Shown here one piece after another: positions 16,186 to 24,476 of a DNA stretch of 40,078 nt. The notes beneath the pieces are model-generated. The model was not told the DNA's origin, ran no database searches, and saw only the letters and a program-made list of their open reading frames with translations. Positions within the stretch are counted from its first letter, which is position 1; the number at the start of each line of letters is the position of its first letter. The stretch is taken from positions 1 to 40,078 of the forward strand of contig CAKKPE010000103.1 in the NCBI GenBank assembly GCA_919901565.1. Direction: 5' to 3'. The DNA is from a bacterium (GTDB lineage Bacteria > CG2-30-53-67). A program made the translations under genes and the position numbers.

Positions 16186-16908
16186 TCATTCGTGTTGAGA
16201 TGTCACGATCAAGGTGGAAAGGTAGTCCACTTGATCAGGATTTACTGCCGAAAGGTCCCGGTAAATCTTCTCTTCCGGGGTCCCGCACCGGGAGACCAGG
16301 ATGGCCCGGTCCATCATCCCCATCTCCCTGAGAAGCCCGATCACCTCTCCGAGCACACGGTGGACCTTGATCAGGACCACGGTCTCGTACTTCTCCAGCG
16401 CCTCACGGATCTCGTCCATTCTGTAAGTTGCAGGAAGGATCAGGACACGTCCTCCGGTACGGGCCAGGGGGACTTGGGCCGCTGCCGCCGAGGCCGTAAT
16501 CGAACTGACCCCCGGGATAATCTTGCAGATCACATCCGGATGCTGCTTCTGCATCCGGCCGAGGACATACCCAAAGGTGCTGTAAAGCAGGGGATCGCCC
16601 AGAGTAAGAAATGCCGCGTCACTGCCTTTGGAGAGGACATGATAAATCTTTTCCACGGCATCCATCCATACTTTCTCCAAAACCTCGGGTTCCCGCTTCA
16701 TGGGAAAGGAAAGGAATTCTACCTTCTGCCACGCCGGATTTAGAATCTTCTTCACCACTTCGAATGCATGGCTCCCCGAATCGGATCTCGCCTCCGGGCA
16801 AAAGATGACCGGCACCTGCTGAAGGATCCGGGCTCCCTTGAGGGTCAGAAGTTCCGGATCCCCCGGCCCCACGCCTATACCGTAAAGTGTCCTTTGGAGT
16901 TTAGACAT
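16186..16908 (-). CDS. cbiL: Cobalt-precorrin-2 C20-methyltransferase (CbiL/CobI)
   Basis: A 240-residue SAM-dependent methyltransferase, the first methylation after cobalt insertion. Recognised by LYGIGVGPGDPELLTLKGA, the CPEARSDSGSHAF loop, AFLTLGDPLLYSTFGYV and IIPGVSSITASAAAA. Preceded by an AT-rich palindrome (about 16919-16944) separating it from cbiET. Confidence 0.95.
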   Translation of the reverse strand: MSKLQRTLYGIGVGPGDPELLTLKGARILQQVPVIFCPEARSDSGSHAFEVVKKILNPAWQKVEFLSFPMKREPEVLEKVWMDAVEKIYHVLSKGSDAAFLTLGDPLLYSTFGYVLGRMQKQHPDVICKIIPGVSSITASAAAAQVPLARTGGRVLILPATYRMDEIREALEKYETVVLIKVHRVLGEVIGLLREMGMMDRAILVSRCGTPEEKIYRDLSAVNPDQVDYLSTLIVTSQHE

Positions 16909-16940
16909 GTTCTTCCATATAATTTTTTATTTATAAAAAA

Positions 16941-18197
16941 TTATTTTTCCGCCGAGATGATGAACACGGGATTCTCCGCCTGCATCATGACCTTTCCCTT
17001 GAGGTCGTGCCCCCGGCCGATCTGGACCGAGACCACATCAAGAGAGAGTCCCCGTTTCTTCAGGAACGCCACGGTCTGGTGCAGGGTCTCCAGGGTCACG
17101 GCATTGACCACGATCCTCCCGCCTGGACCAAGCCTCCGGACCGCGTTCCTGAGGATCTCTTCCAGATGCCCGCCGCTTCCGCCGATGAAGACCCGGTCAG
17201 GATCGGCAAGCCCCTTGAGCACGGAAGGGGCCTCACCCCGGACGACTCGGATATTCCCGGACCCGAAGCGCAGGATATTCCGCTGAAGCCCGGAGATCCG
17301 CTTGGCCGACTTCTCCACGGCATAGACCGTAACCCCACGTGCGAGTCTCGCGGCCTCTATCGAGACCGAACCGGAGCCGGCGCCCACGTCCCAGAAGATG
17401 TTGCCCGGCCCGATCCTGAGCTTTCCAAGGGTCACGGCCCTGACCTCGGACCGGGTGATCATCCCCTTATCGTGGGCCAATACATGATCCGGGATCCCGA
17501 ATCCCTCTTCCCCGGCCCGGTCGTTCAGAACGATCATCACGTTCAGATCGGGAAACCGCTTCCCGGCCAGTGAAGAGAGGGTCCCCTGCCAGACCTTCTC
17601 ATCCGGTCCTCCCAACCGGCTACAGACATAGACCGTCGTGTCCGGAAGACCGGCTTTCAGCAGCTCTCTCGCAATACGAGACGGATGGTTCTTCGGGTCC
17701 GTGAGCACGGCCACCTTGGCGCGGCTCCTGACCGTATGAATCACCGAGAGGAGATCCCGTCCATGGGCCGAGGCAAAAGCCGCATCGTCCCAGGGGATCC
17801 GGACCCGTGCAAAGGCGAGCTGCATGGAGCTCACATGGGGATGGATCTCCATCTCTTCAGGCCGGAAAGACTTGAAAAGGAACCTCGCAATCCCGAAGAA
17901 ATTGGGATCGCCCGAAGTCAGCACCACCACCCTCTTCCCGAGTTTGACGGCATGACGGATCTTGCTGTCAAGCCCCTTGAGATGCCCATCCAGCGAAAAC
18001 CTCTGGCCGGTGAATCCCCTGAAACCCTGCAGGATCTTTGTCCCACCGACCAGCAGGTCCGCCTGTTGGATTTGATCCAGCACCTCGGGACACAGGCCCT
18101 CCGGTCCTTTGAGTCCTACACCCATTAATTGGATGGGACAAGGGCCATCCCCTGCTTTAAGCTTGCTTGGGCATGGTTTTAGATCAGAACCCTTCAC
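16941..18197 (-). CDS. cbiET: Precorrin-6Y (de)carboxylating methyltransferase, CbiE-CbiT fusion (CobL-like)
   Basis: A 418-residue fusion. The N-terminal CbiE half (about 22-225) has LMGVGLKGPEGLCPEV, VVLTSGDPNFFGIARFL and HPHVSSMQLAFAR, and methylates C5. The C-terminal CbiT half (about 235-418) has MITRSEVRAVTLGKL and the SAM site FWDVGAGSGSVSIEAA, and methylates C15 with decarboxylation of the C12 side chain. The start is GTG at 18197, overlapping the cbiD stop (GTGA); a later ATG at about codon 25 would just remove a short linker. Many anaerobes have two separate genes. Confidence 0.93.
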   Translation of the reverse strand: MKGSDLKPCPSKLKAGDGPCPIQLMGVGLKGPEGLCPEVLDQIQQADLLVGGTKILQGFRGFTGQRFSLDGHLKGLDSKIRHAVKLGKRVVVLTSGDPNFFGIARFLFKSFRPEEMEIHPHVSSMQLAFARVRIPWDDAAFASAHGRDLLSVIHTVRSRAKVAVLTDPKNHPSRIARELLKAGLPDTTVYVCSRLGGPDEKVWQGTLSSLAGKRFPDLNVMIVLNDRAGEEGFGIPDHVLAHDKGMITRSEVRAVTLGKLRIGPGNIFWDVGAGSGSVSIEAARLARGVTVYAVEKSAKRISGLQRNILRFGSGNIRVVRGEAPSVLKGLADPDRVFIGGSGGHLEEILRNAVRRLGPGGRIVVNAVTLETLHQTVAFLKKRGLSLDVVSVQIGRGHDLKGKVMMQAENPVFIISAEK

Positions 18198-19339
18198 CTC
18201 CCGCTCCCCTTTTCCCCTCCCATCAGAGGGGGATTTTGCGCCAGCACCTTCCCGTCGTATCCGATCAGCACGGTCCTTACCCTAACCTTGCCGCTCGAGA
18301 GGGATTCACAGCTCTCCCTGGCCCGACGGCAGATCTCATTATACAGAGGCGTATCTTCGGGCAGGATTTCCCATATCTCCCGGCTGGTGTTGGCATGAAT
18401 GACCCTCTGTACAGAACCTTCGTCCATCCCGAGGCCCACGGCCCAGGAACCCAGAACGTCAAATCTCAATTCCGAGGCCTTGTAGTGCGTGTCCTCATAC
18501 CCTATAGCGATCTTGGACATCTTGCCGGGCATGGCCACCACCGTCGCCTCGGAAACCCCCTGGTCTGAACACAGCCGAAGAGAGGCGCCCACAAAATCCC
18601 CCATCTGTACAAAGGCCTCCGAGGGAAGGCTCGGCAGGAGCGCCTCGGCCGCCTTCTCGCTGGACCGGCCCGGAGTCAGGACCACCGCTTGATTCCCGCA
18701 GGCCGCGGCCACTTGGATCTGCGCGGCAATGGTCTCTTCCCATGCCTTGTGGGAGAGGGGCTCCACGATCCCCGTGGTCCCCAGAATCGAGATCCCGCCC
18801 AGAATCCCCAGCCGGGGGTTCAGGGTCTTTTCAGCAAGGTTTTTGCCTTCCGGCACCTCAATGGTCACTTCAAACCGGACGCCCTGGATCTTCTTTGAGA
18901 AGTGCCTCAAGACCTGGGTCACTTCATTTGCGATCATGGACCTGGGCACCGGATTGATGGCCCATTCCCCGACCGCAACGGGGAGACCCGGCTTGGTCAC
19001 CCGGCCGACCCCTTCACCGCCCGCTATCGTGAGTTCATGTCCTTTCTGATCCGCTTCGCCCGGTGCTTTGCGGACCCGGGCCATGATCTCCGCACCGTGG
19101 GTCACGTCCGGATCGTCCCCCGCGTCCTTGACCACGGAACAGGAGGCCGTCAGGTCATCATACTTTAGGGTCTTAACCGGAAACACGACCGACCCTCCCG
19201 CGGGGAGATCAATCTCTATCCGGTAGACCGGTACCCCGGTCACCAAGACCAGTGCCGCGCTCTTGGCCGCGGCCGCGGCACAGGCGCCTGTGGTGTATCC
19301 TTTGCGGAGCGGCCTGTCCGAGACTTCATCATTTTTCAT
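18194..19339 (-). CDS. cbiD: Cobalt-precorrin-5B C1-methyltransferase (CbiD)
   Basis: A 381-residue SAM-dependent methyltransferase of a fold unlike the other methylases. Methylates C1 of cobalt-precorrin-5B. Recognised by RKGYTTGACAAAAAKSA near the N-terminus (12-28), KDAGDDPDVTHG, GEWAINPVPRSMI and ILGTTGIVEPLS. Its ATG overlaps the stop of the radical SAM gene cbpB (ATGA, 19336-19339), so its translation is tied to that gene. It overlaps cbiET by four bases. Confidence 0.95.
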   Translation of the reverse strand: MKNDEVSDRPLRKGYTTGACAAAAAKSAALVLVTGVPVYRIEIDLPAGGSVVFPVKTLKYDDLTASCSVVKDAGDDPDVTHGAEIMARVRKAPGEADQKGHELTIAGGEGVGRVTKPGLPVAVGEWAINPVPRSMIANEVTQVLRHFSKKIQGVRFEVTIEVPEGKNLAEKTLNPRLGILGGISILGTTGIVEPLSHKAWEETIAAQIQVAAACGNQAVVLTPGRSSEKAAEALLPSLPSEAFVQMGDFVGASLRLCSDQGVSEATVVAMPGKMSKIAIGYEDTHYKASELRFDVLGSWAVGLGMDEGSVQRVIHANTSREIWEILPEDTPLYNEICRRARESCESLSSGKVRVRTVLIGYDGKVLAQNPPLMGGEKGSGR

Positions 19340-20670
19340 TTATACTGATACTCATATTGCATATATGCCAATGAATCTTTACGCAAGAGATATTTAACTT
19401 TGTCTTCAGCAATCAATTTAAAGGCATGCCTTATGATCTCTTTATAAAAATCACAAAACTCCGCCTTTTTGTACATATTGCCGCGGGCGTACATTTCAGC
19501 CGGGCAGGGCGAGCCGCATATATGTCTGAAGTCGCAGGTATTACATTCTTCAATCTTTTCCACGGTCCTTGAACGTATTTCCTTAAAAGGTTTTGAGTTC
19601 ATGGCCTTTGAAATCGTCGTATCAAAGATATTCCCGCCTGAAAATTCCTTGGAACCGATAAATTCTCCGCAGGGAACCATTTCGCCGCCGGCAGTGATCG
19701 TGAGAAAGGTACGGCCGCCTCCGCATGGAGAAATATCACACATCATCCGTCTGGCAGACGGCGATATGATGGCGAGAATAACGTTGGAAAAGTTCCCCAC
19801 AACAATCTGCCGTCCGGATTTTATTGATAAATCCATTGCCGTATCAACAGCATCCATCAGATTTTCCGCAAATACCTTTTGATCAGGTTTCAGTTTCAAT
19901 GCGGGGATCCTCGTCACTCTTACCGGATTGAGAAGCACACAGGGGACCTTTTTCTTGTGAAGAAACCTCACGTGGTCGGAAAGTCTATGAACATTGAATT
20001 TAGTGACGGTTGAAATGACATTCAATCCCTCATAACCGTCAAACCAGTCTATGGCCTGCACCGCTTTCTCAAAGTTGCCGTTTCCTCTTGTCGTTGCCCG
20101 TGAAATGTTATTGATATCCGCTTCAGGGGCGTCAAGGGATATGCCGACGCCCATTCTGCGTTTTTTCATAAACTCAACATCCTCTTTTTCAAGAAGGAGA
20201 GCATTGGTCTGAATGCCGAAAAGAAGTTCTTTGTGGAACCTGTCTATTGCATTAAACAGGATTCCCTTTACCAGAAGCGGTTCTGCAGCATGGAAGACAA
20301 TGACCGGTTTTTTGGATGATGTCTTGAAATGCGCGGCAATCTTTGTCAACACGGCATCAAGCTCTTGTCCGGTCATCTGTGTGCCTTTTTTTCTTATCCT
20401 TGACGGGATGTAACAGTAAGGGCAGTTGGCATTGCATTTGTCGGTAGGGTCAATGTATATGCAATTTAATTCCGCATTGAATCTGAAATCATGAAGCTCC
20501 TTGTCAAGATGCTCTCTCTCCTTCTGATACAGAGTTATCAGGTCATCAGGCATCATGAAAGCACCATCAACCTTTTTCGGAACAACCCCCCAGAAGACAT
20601 TGTCGGCATCAAGGGCCAGCTTCCAGTCAGCATCAATGTCGGAAAAAGAGATGACGCGGTTGTTGTTCAT
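19336..20670 (-). CDS. cbpB: Radical SAM/SPASM peptide-modifying enzyme (CbpB-like)
   Basis: A 444-residue enzyme. The [4Fe-4S]-SAM motif is CX3CX2C: C79, C83 and C86 in DKCNANCPYC. A radical SAM barrel follows (FHAAEPLLVKG, GIQTNALLL, GVGISLDAPE). The C-terminal SPASM domain carries at least seven Cys (MCDISPCGGG, MVPCGEFIG, CNTCDFRHICGSPC, AEFC) for auxiliary clusters. SPASM enzymes typically alter side chains of a peptide made by a neighbour gene; the small peptide gene cbpA lies upstream. ATG 20670 is chosen for GGAAAGGA upstream and domain length; the frame runs open to 20775. Name follows my memory of the 'cobopeptide' family. Product unknown. Confidence 0.8.
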   Translation of the reverse strand: MNNNRVISFSDIDADWKLALDADNVFWGVVPKKVDGAFMMPDDLITLYQKEREHLDKELHDFRFNAELNCIYIDPTDKCNANCPYCYIPSRIRKKGTQMTGQELDAVLTKIAAHFKTSSKKPVIVFHAAEPLLVKGILFNAIDRFHKELLFGIQTNALLLEKEDVEFMKKRRMGVGISLDAPEADINNISRATTRGNGNFEKAVQAIDWFDGYEGLNVISTVTKFNVHRLSDHVRFLHKKKVPCVLLNPVRVTRIPALKLKPDQKVFAENLMDAVDTAMDLSIKSGRQIVVGNFSNVILAIISPSARRMMCDISPCGGGRTFLTITAGGEMVPCGEFIGSKEFSGGNIFDTTISKAMNSKPFKEIRSRTVEKIEECNTCDFRHICGSPCPAEMYARGNMYKKAEFCDFYKEIIRHAFKLIAEDKVKYLLRKDSLAYMQYEYQYK

Positions 20671-20761
20671 GCGTTTGAATTCCTTTCCTATAATAAATAG
20701 TTCAGGCAGCTTATTAATAGTCTCGAAATAGAATGAACATGGTTCATAAAATCTCCCCTTG

Positions 20762-20927
20762 CCCCTCTTTTCCAAAGAGGGGGAATTCCTCCCTTTGAAA
20801 AAGGGAGGTTAGAGCCTGCCCTCGAATGGGTTTATCGGGGGAGGGATTTTCGATATGATGTCGTTTCTATTACGAGAACCTTAATATCAACTTTGGCGGT
20901 TCAAGCGGTTTAACCCGCTTGAACCGC
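20762..20927. other. Three hairpins between cbpA and cbpB
   Basis: Perfect stems: 9 bp at 20762-20770/20774-20782 (3-base loop), 9 bp at 20788-20796/20800-20808 (3-base loop), and 13 bp at 20896-20908/20915-20927 (6-base loop). The last starts 12 bases after the cbpA stop on the minus strand. None is followed by a good U-run in that direction. They could stabilise the cbpA message, or cause partial termination so that much more peptide than enzyme is made. The two 9-bp stems resemble dispersed intergenic repeats. This is the only gap above 250 bases inside the operon. Confidence 0.7.
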
Positions 20928-20938
20928 TTAAACTTTTT

Positions 20939-21091
20939 CTACAGAGGCATCTTCTTTTTCGGCACATCGCCGTACATAACAAAATGAGTTAATCCATTGG
21001 CTGTCTTGGCGCACTTCAGGTGATAAGAGACAGCGCTTGGCTTTTTGCTGTGCCGGGTTTTTTTATTCTCGGATTTGATCTTTTTAGTCAT
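20939..21091 (-). CDS. cbpA: CbpA-like modified-peptide precursor in the cobalamin operon
   Basis: A 50-residue peptide. Lys-rich leader (MTKKIKSENKKTRHSKKP), then a tail with a single Cys (C27), aromatic residues Y23, F37 and Y40, an Asn-Gly (N32-G33), and a basic end (DVPKKKMPL). The ribosome binding site is AGAAAGGAGGTGA, a near-complete match to the 16S rRNA 3' end, 7 bases before the ATG and the strongest in the window. It lies 29 bases after cbiO and upstream of the radical SAM/SPASM gene, the usual order for a precursor and its maturase. Which residue is altered, and whether a core is cleaved off, is unknown. Confidence 0.78.
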   Translation of the reverse strand: MTKKIKSENKKTRHSKKPSAVSYHLKCAKTANGLTHFVMYGDVPKKKMPL

Positions 21092-21120
21092 ATCTTTTCA
21101 CCTCCTTTCTTATAAAATAT

Positions 21121-22020
21121 TTAAACTATTAATTTTGGATTTTGCATGACCTTTATGATCTCCCTTCGCGCCTCGCCGATGGTGAGCGGGATTTTCTCAA
21201 ACGGTAAAGTGTCCTCATGTTTGAGACGGTAAATCAGCTCGGCGATTTGAGGAAGCCTGAGCTTGACATTTGACATCTCCTCAGGCGCTGTAAATACGTC
21301 TTCAGGAATGCCGCCCCTTACCAGATAACCTTTGCTTAAAATATACAGCCTGTCAAGAAATAATGGAACGAGGTCGACGCTGTGGGTGGCCATGACCACG
21401 GTCACCCCCTGCTCCCTGTTGAGCCTCGTCAAGAGGATCATCATCTTGTATTCGCCCATGGGGTCCAGGCCTGCAGTCGGCTCATCGAGCAGCAGGACCT
21501 CATGCCCCATGGCCAGGAGCCCGGCGATGCAGATCCGCTTCTTCTGCCCGAAGCTCAGATTGTGGATCGACTTCTTTGCAAGTTCCTCCATATCCACGGC
21601 CTTCAGGGCGCTGTTTACGCGTCGGGCGACCTCGTCCTCGCCGAATCCCATGTTCAGGGGGCCGAAAGCCACGTCTTCAAATACCGTTGGCGCGAAGAGC
21701 TGGTCATCGGGGTTCTGGAACACGAGGCCGATCTTTTGGTAGATCTGCTTCGGAGAGAGTTTCCTGACGTCCGCTCCATCGAAAAAAACCATGCCTTGGT
21801 AATCCTTGATCAGCCCATCCATGACCTTGAGAAGCGTCGTCTTGCCGGATCCGTTCGATCCCAGGATGCCGATAAACTCGCCTCGTTTGACCTCAAGGCA
21901 AATATCGGACAGTGCCTCTGAGCCGTCAGGATATCGAAAAGAGTCTATCTTGACCGACAAGCGGATGTCAGCAGTCTGTACTCTGTCATCTATTCTCTGT
22001 TTTCTGCCTACATCTTCCAT
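21121..22020 (-). CDS. cbiO: Cobalt ECF transporter ATPase (CbiO)
   Basis: A 299-residue ABC ATPase powering cobalt uptake. Walker A GSNGSGKTT, Q-loop LVFQNPDDQLFAPTV (typical of ECF-type ATPases), signature LSFGQKKR, Walker B VLLLDEPTAGLD, and switch His in MATHS. The C-terminal ~60 residues extend past the core. Its start overlaps the end of cbiQ by 13 bases. A single ATPase gene suggests a homodimer in the complex. Confidence 0.94.
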   Translation of the reverse strand: MEDVGRKQRIDDRVQTADIRLSVKIDSFRYPDGSEALSDICLEVKRGEFIGILGSNGSGKTTLLKVMDGLIKDYQGMVFFDGADVRKLSPKQIYQKIGLVFQNPDDQLFAPTVFEDVAFGPLNMGFGEDEVARRVNSALKAVDMEELAKKSIHNLSFGQKKRICIAGLLAMGHEVLLLDEPTAGLDPMGEYKMMILLTRLNREQGVTVVMATHSVDLVPLFLDRLYILSKGYLVRGGIPEDVFTAPEEMSNVKLRLPQIAELIYRLKHEDTLPFEKIPLTIGEARREIIKVMQNPKLIV

Positions 22021-22760
22021 ACCACTCCCATGACCACAAGAAAGAGCGCGGACGCAACAACCTCGGATGACTTGAAGGGCTTGTGTCTGAGCATCGGCAT
22101 GGCGCCATCATACCCCCGCTGTACCATGGCCACGGTCGTGCTCTGGCTGTGATCAAAGGCCTTGATCGTCAGTGCCCCGGCTAGCGTCCCGAATGAGTTC
22201 AACCCGCGCCTCACCGTTGAATAGCCGAGACGGTTTTTCTGTGCCTGGTAGATGACCTGTGCGTCCTCAAAAAACACAAAAATATATCGGTAGGCAAACA
22301 TCAAAATCTCGATAAATCCTTTCGGCACCCTGAACCATGAAAGACCCGCCATGAACTCGGTGAACGGCGTGGCAAATCCCAGCACAGCGACCACGGATAC
22401 CGCGCCGATGATCCTGCTGACTATCAGGAGTCCTTCTATAAGTCCATCCGCATGACCGACGACCCTGAGACTCATGATATCCACAGAAAAGAGCGCATCT
22501 TCTCCGGAGTAAAAACATTTCAAAAAGAGCACGACAGCGGCGATGAACAGAGGCTCGGAAAACCTCAGGACAAGGGCCCGCAACGGTATCCGCATCATGA
22601 TGCAGAGAAAGAGGCAGAACAGAGTTACGAGCGAGGGGAAGGCGAACCCCCTATAGCTCAGAACCATGGCCAGAAGGACTAGGGCAACGAGGAGTTTAAC
22701 CCGCGCGTCGATCCGTGAAAGGACATGGTTTTTTTTGAAATGATCGGAGAATAATTCCAT
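22008..22760 (-). CDS. cbiQ: Cobalt ECF transporter transmembrane protein (CbiQ)
   Basis: A 250-residue membrane protein, the T component that couples CbiO to CbiM. Opens with DHFKKNHVLSRIDARVKLL, the CbiQ-type N-terminal segment. Several hydrophobic helices follow (LLVALVLLAMVLSY, ALVLRFSEPLFIAAVVLFL). The cytoplasmic coupling helices carry the A-R-G-like motifs (YSTVRRGLNS and MVQRGYDGAMP). Last membrane helix VVASALFLVVMGVVW. Sits 11 bases after cbiN. Confidence 0.93.
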   Translation of the reverse strand: MELFSDHFKKNHVLSRIDARVKLLVALVLLAMVLSYRGFAFPSLVTLFCLFLCIMMRIPLRALVLRFSEPLFIAAVVLFLKCFYSGEDALFSVDIMSLRVVGHADGLIEGLLIVSRIIGAVSVVAVLGFATPFTEFMAGLSWFRVPKGFIEILMFAYRYIFVFFEDAQVIYQAQKNRLGYSTVRRGLNSFGTLAGALTIKAFDHSQSTTVAMVQRGYDGAMPMLRHKPFKSSEVVASALFLVVMGVVWKM

Positions 22761-22771
22761 ATATCAGCTTC

Positions 22772-23098
22772 CTACTTTCCCTGGGAAAGAGACCCGCCGA
22801 TTTCTGTGTTCCGGTCTCTGCGTTCTGTCAGCACCCTCCAGTAATATCCTGCGGCGAATCCCCCAACCGTTCCTGCAAGAAGAAATACGAAAAGCAGGAG
22901 GTCTCCCTGGTCTGTGTTGATCAGCGGTTCCCTTGCTTCCCTGCCGTGCTCTTTTGCATATTTTTCGACGACCGATTCGTCGACACCGGGCCATTTCTCT
23001 TCGGCAAAAACAGCAGTGTATAGTGAACAGTGTATAGTGAACAGTAAAAAAATAATGGAGAAAATTTTAAATTTAAAATTTAAAATTTGTAATTTCAT
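22772..23098 (-). CDS. cbiN: CbiN-like small membrane component of the cobalt transporter
   Basis: A 108-residue protein with a hydrophobic N-terminus (IFSIIFLLFTIHCSLYTAVFA, cleavable signal or anchor), an extracytoplasmic loop (WPGVDESVVEKYAKEHG and PLINTDQGDL) and a second helix (LLLFVFLLAGTVGGFAAGYYW) ending in a basic tail. Topology and its place between cbiM and cbiQ match CbiN, which assists CbiM in metal loading. Sequence similarity to classical CbiN is low. The start overlaps the cbiM stop (ATGA). The signal segment is encoded by simple repeats: AAATTTAAAATTT-type runs and a tandem GTATAGTGAACA motif at about 23015-23045. Confidence 0.75.
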   Translation of the reverse strand: MKLQILNFKFKIFSIIFLLFTIHCSLYTAVFAEEKWPGVDESVVEKYAKEHGREAREPLINTDQGDLLLFVFLLAGTVGGFAAGYYWRVLTERRDRNTEIGGSLSQGK

Positions 23099-23838
23099 AA
23101 TGCCTCCTCTGGTTTTAATACCCGCATCTTCACCAGAAGATCAGGCCGTTTCTTATACAGCAGAACGACCATACCTGCCGTCATCGCCCCTTCCAGTATC
23201 CCCAGGGGAAGCTGCGTGGGGATGAAGGCAATGAGGAGCTTCCAGAAAAGCGGCATAAAAGGCGAGTCCCCTCGTATGCCCGAGGCAAGCTCGACTGAGG
23301 TGGCGAAATACGTCGCCCAGTCCGCGAGCAACCCCGCCATGAAACCAGCGATTGCCATATTGATTTTCATCGAGCGCAGCGCTCTGAATGTGAGATAGCC
23401 GGCAAAAGATCCAACCACGCCCATGGATACGATGTCCGCTCCCCAAGTACTCAATCCGCCGTGGGCAAGGAAAAGCGCCTGAATGAGGAGCGCCGCTGCG
23501 GTAATAAGAATGCTGATTCCAGGGCCGAGGAGTATGCCTGATATCCCTGTGCCGCAAGGATGAGAGCATGTGCCTGCAGTAGGCACCGGTATCGGCATGC
23601 AGGAGATGATAAAGACCACCGCCGCCATGAGACCGACGAGGGGCTTGAACGACAGGTCAACAGTTGATAGTTTCTTTAACCTGTATAATCCATAGGCCAC
23701 AAAAGGCGCTGCAACGACAAACCACAGTGCTGCCCACTTAAACGGCAGTATCCCCTCTGAAATATGCATAGCATAGGCAGGAGTCGTCGGAACGAACAGC
23801 ATCCACAACAAGATTATACCGGATTTACTCTCTTTCAT
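23095..23838 (-). CDS. cbiM: Cobalt ECF transporter substrate-binding membrane protein (CbiM)
   Basis: A 247-residue S component that binds Co(II). Residues 1-23 are a signal peptide ending AYA, whose removal exposes M24-H25-I-S-E-G. The free N-terminus and this His are known metal ligands in CbiM/NikM. A second His-containing loop, AGTCSHPCGTG, is also present. About six further hydrophobic segments. ATGA overlap with cbiC upstream and with cbiN downstream. Confidence 0.95.
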   Translation of the reverse strand: MKESKSGIILLWMLFVPTTPAYAMHISEGILPFKWAALWFVVAAPFVAYGLYRLKKLSTVDLSFKPLVGLMAAVVFIISCMPIPVPTAGTCSHPCGTGISGILLGPGISILITAAALLIQALFLAHGGLSTWGADIVSMGVVGSFAGYLTFRALRSMKINMAIAGFMAGLLADWATYFATSVELASGIRGDSPFMPLFWKLLIAFIPTQLPLGILEGAMTAGMVVLLYKKRPDLLVKMRVLKPEEAL

Positions 23839-24476
23839 CCCGCCTCCTGTTCCTGAAGAATAAGATGGATCAAGGCGTTCACAAGGGCCACGGCCACAGG
23901 CGTCCCCCCCTTTCGTCCCCGGTTGGTGATAAAGGTCAGATCTGTTTTCATCAGCGCCTCCTTGGATTCGGCCGCGTCCACAAACCCGACCGGAACGGCG
24001 ATCAGAAACCCGGGAGCAATCCCCTCCTCCTGATTGAGGCGGAGGACCTCCCGGAGCGCTGTGGGCGCATTCCCGATGACCAGGATCGATTCAGGAAGAA
24101 GCGGACCGAAGGAGCGGACCGCGGCCGCAGACCGGGTGATGCCGGAGGCCTGGGACTGGGCACTAACGTCCGGGTCGTCGATTCTGCAAAGGACCTCCCC
24201 GCCGCCGGCCTGTTTCAAGGCCGCCCTGGAGATTCCCGAGGCCACCATGCGGATATCGGTTAGGATCGGACACCCGCGTCGGATCAACTGTATCCCTGCC
24301 TGCACCGCTCCTGCGGAAAAGACCAAAGAACACCCGATCTCGAAATCCGCTGTGGCATGGACCACCCGGCGGACCAGTGGGAACTCGAGGGGGTTGAACC
24401 CATGTTCACCCATTTCCTGTTCAATAATCCGGAAGCTCTCCGCTTCTATGGCAGGCCCTTCTCTCCTGATCTGCAT
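23835..24476 (-). CDS. cbiC: Cobalt-precorrin-8 methylmutase (CbiC)
   Basis: A 213-residue enzyme that moves the methyl group from C11 to C12 to give cobyrinate. The catalytic His is in RVVHATADFE (H41). Also seen are ILTDIRMVASGI, VIGNAPTAL, and the C-terminal FITNRGRKGGTPVAVA that binds substrate. Its ATG follows the cbiX stop directly (TGAATG). Overlaps cbiM by four bases. Confidence 0.96.
   Translation of the reverse strand: MQIRREGPAIEAESFRIIEQEMGEHGFNPLEFPLVRRVVHATADFEIGCSLVFSAGAVQAGIQLIRRGCPILTDIRMVASGISRAALKQAGGGEVLCRIDDPDVSAQSQASGITRSAAAVRSFGPLLPESILVIGNAPTALREVLRLNQEEGIAPGFLIAVPVGFVDAAESKEALMKTDLTFITNRGRKGGTPVAVALVNALIHLILQEQEAG

Noticed and set aside
16919-16944. AT-rich palindrome between cbiET and cbiL as a terminator
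   Set aside because: The stem is almost all A-T, lacks a GC clamp, and lies inside an operon whose downstream genes must be transcribed.
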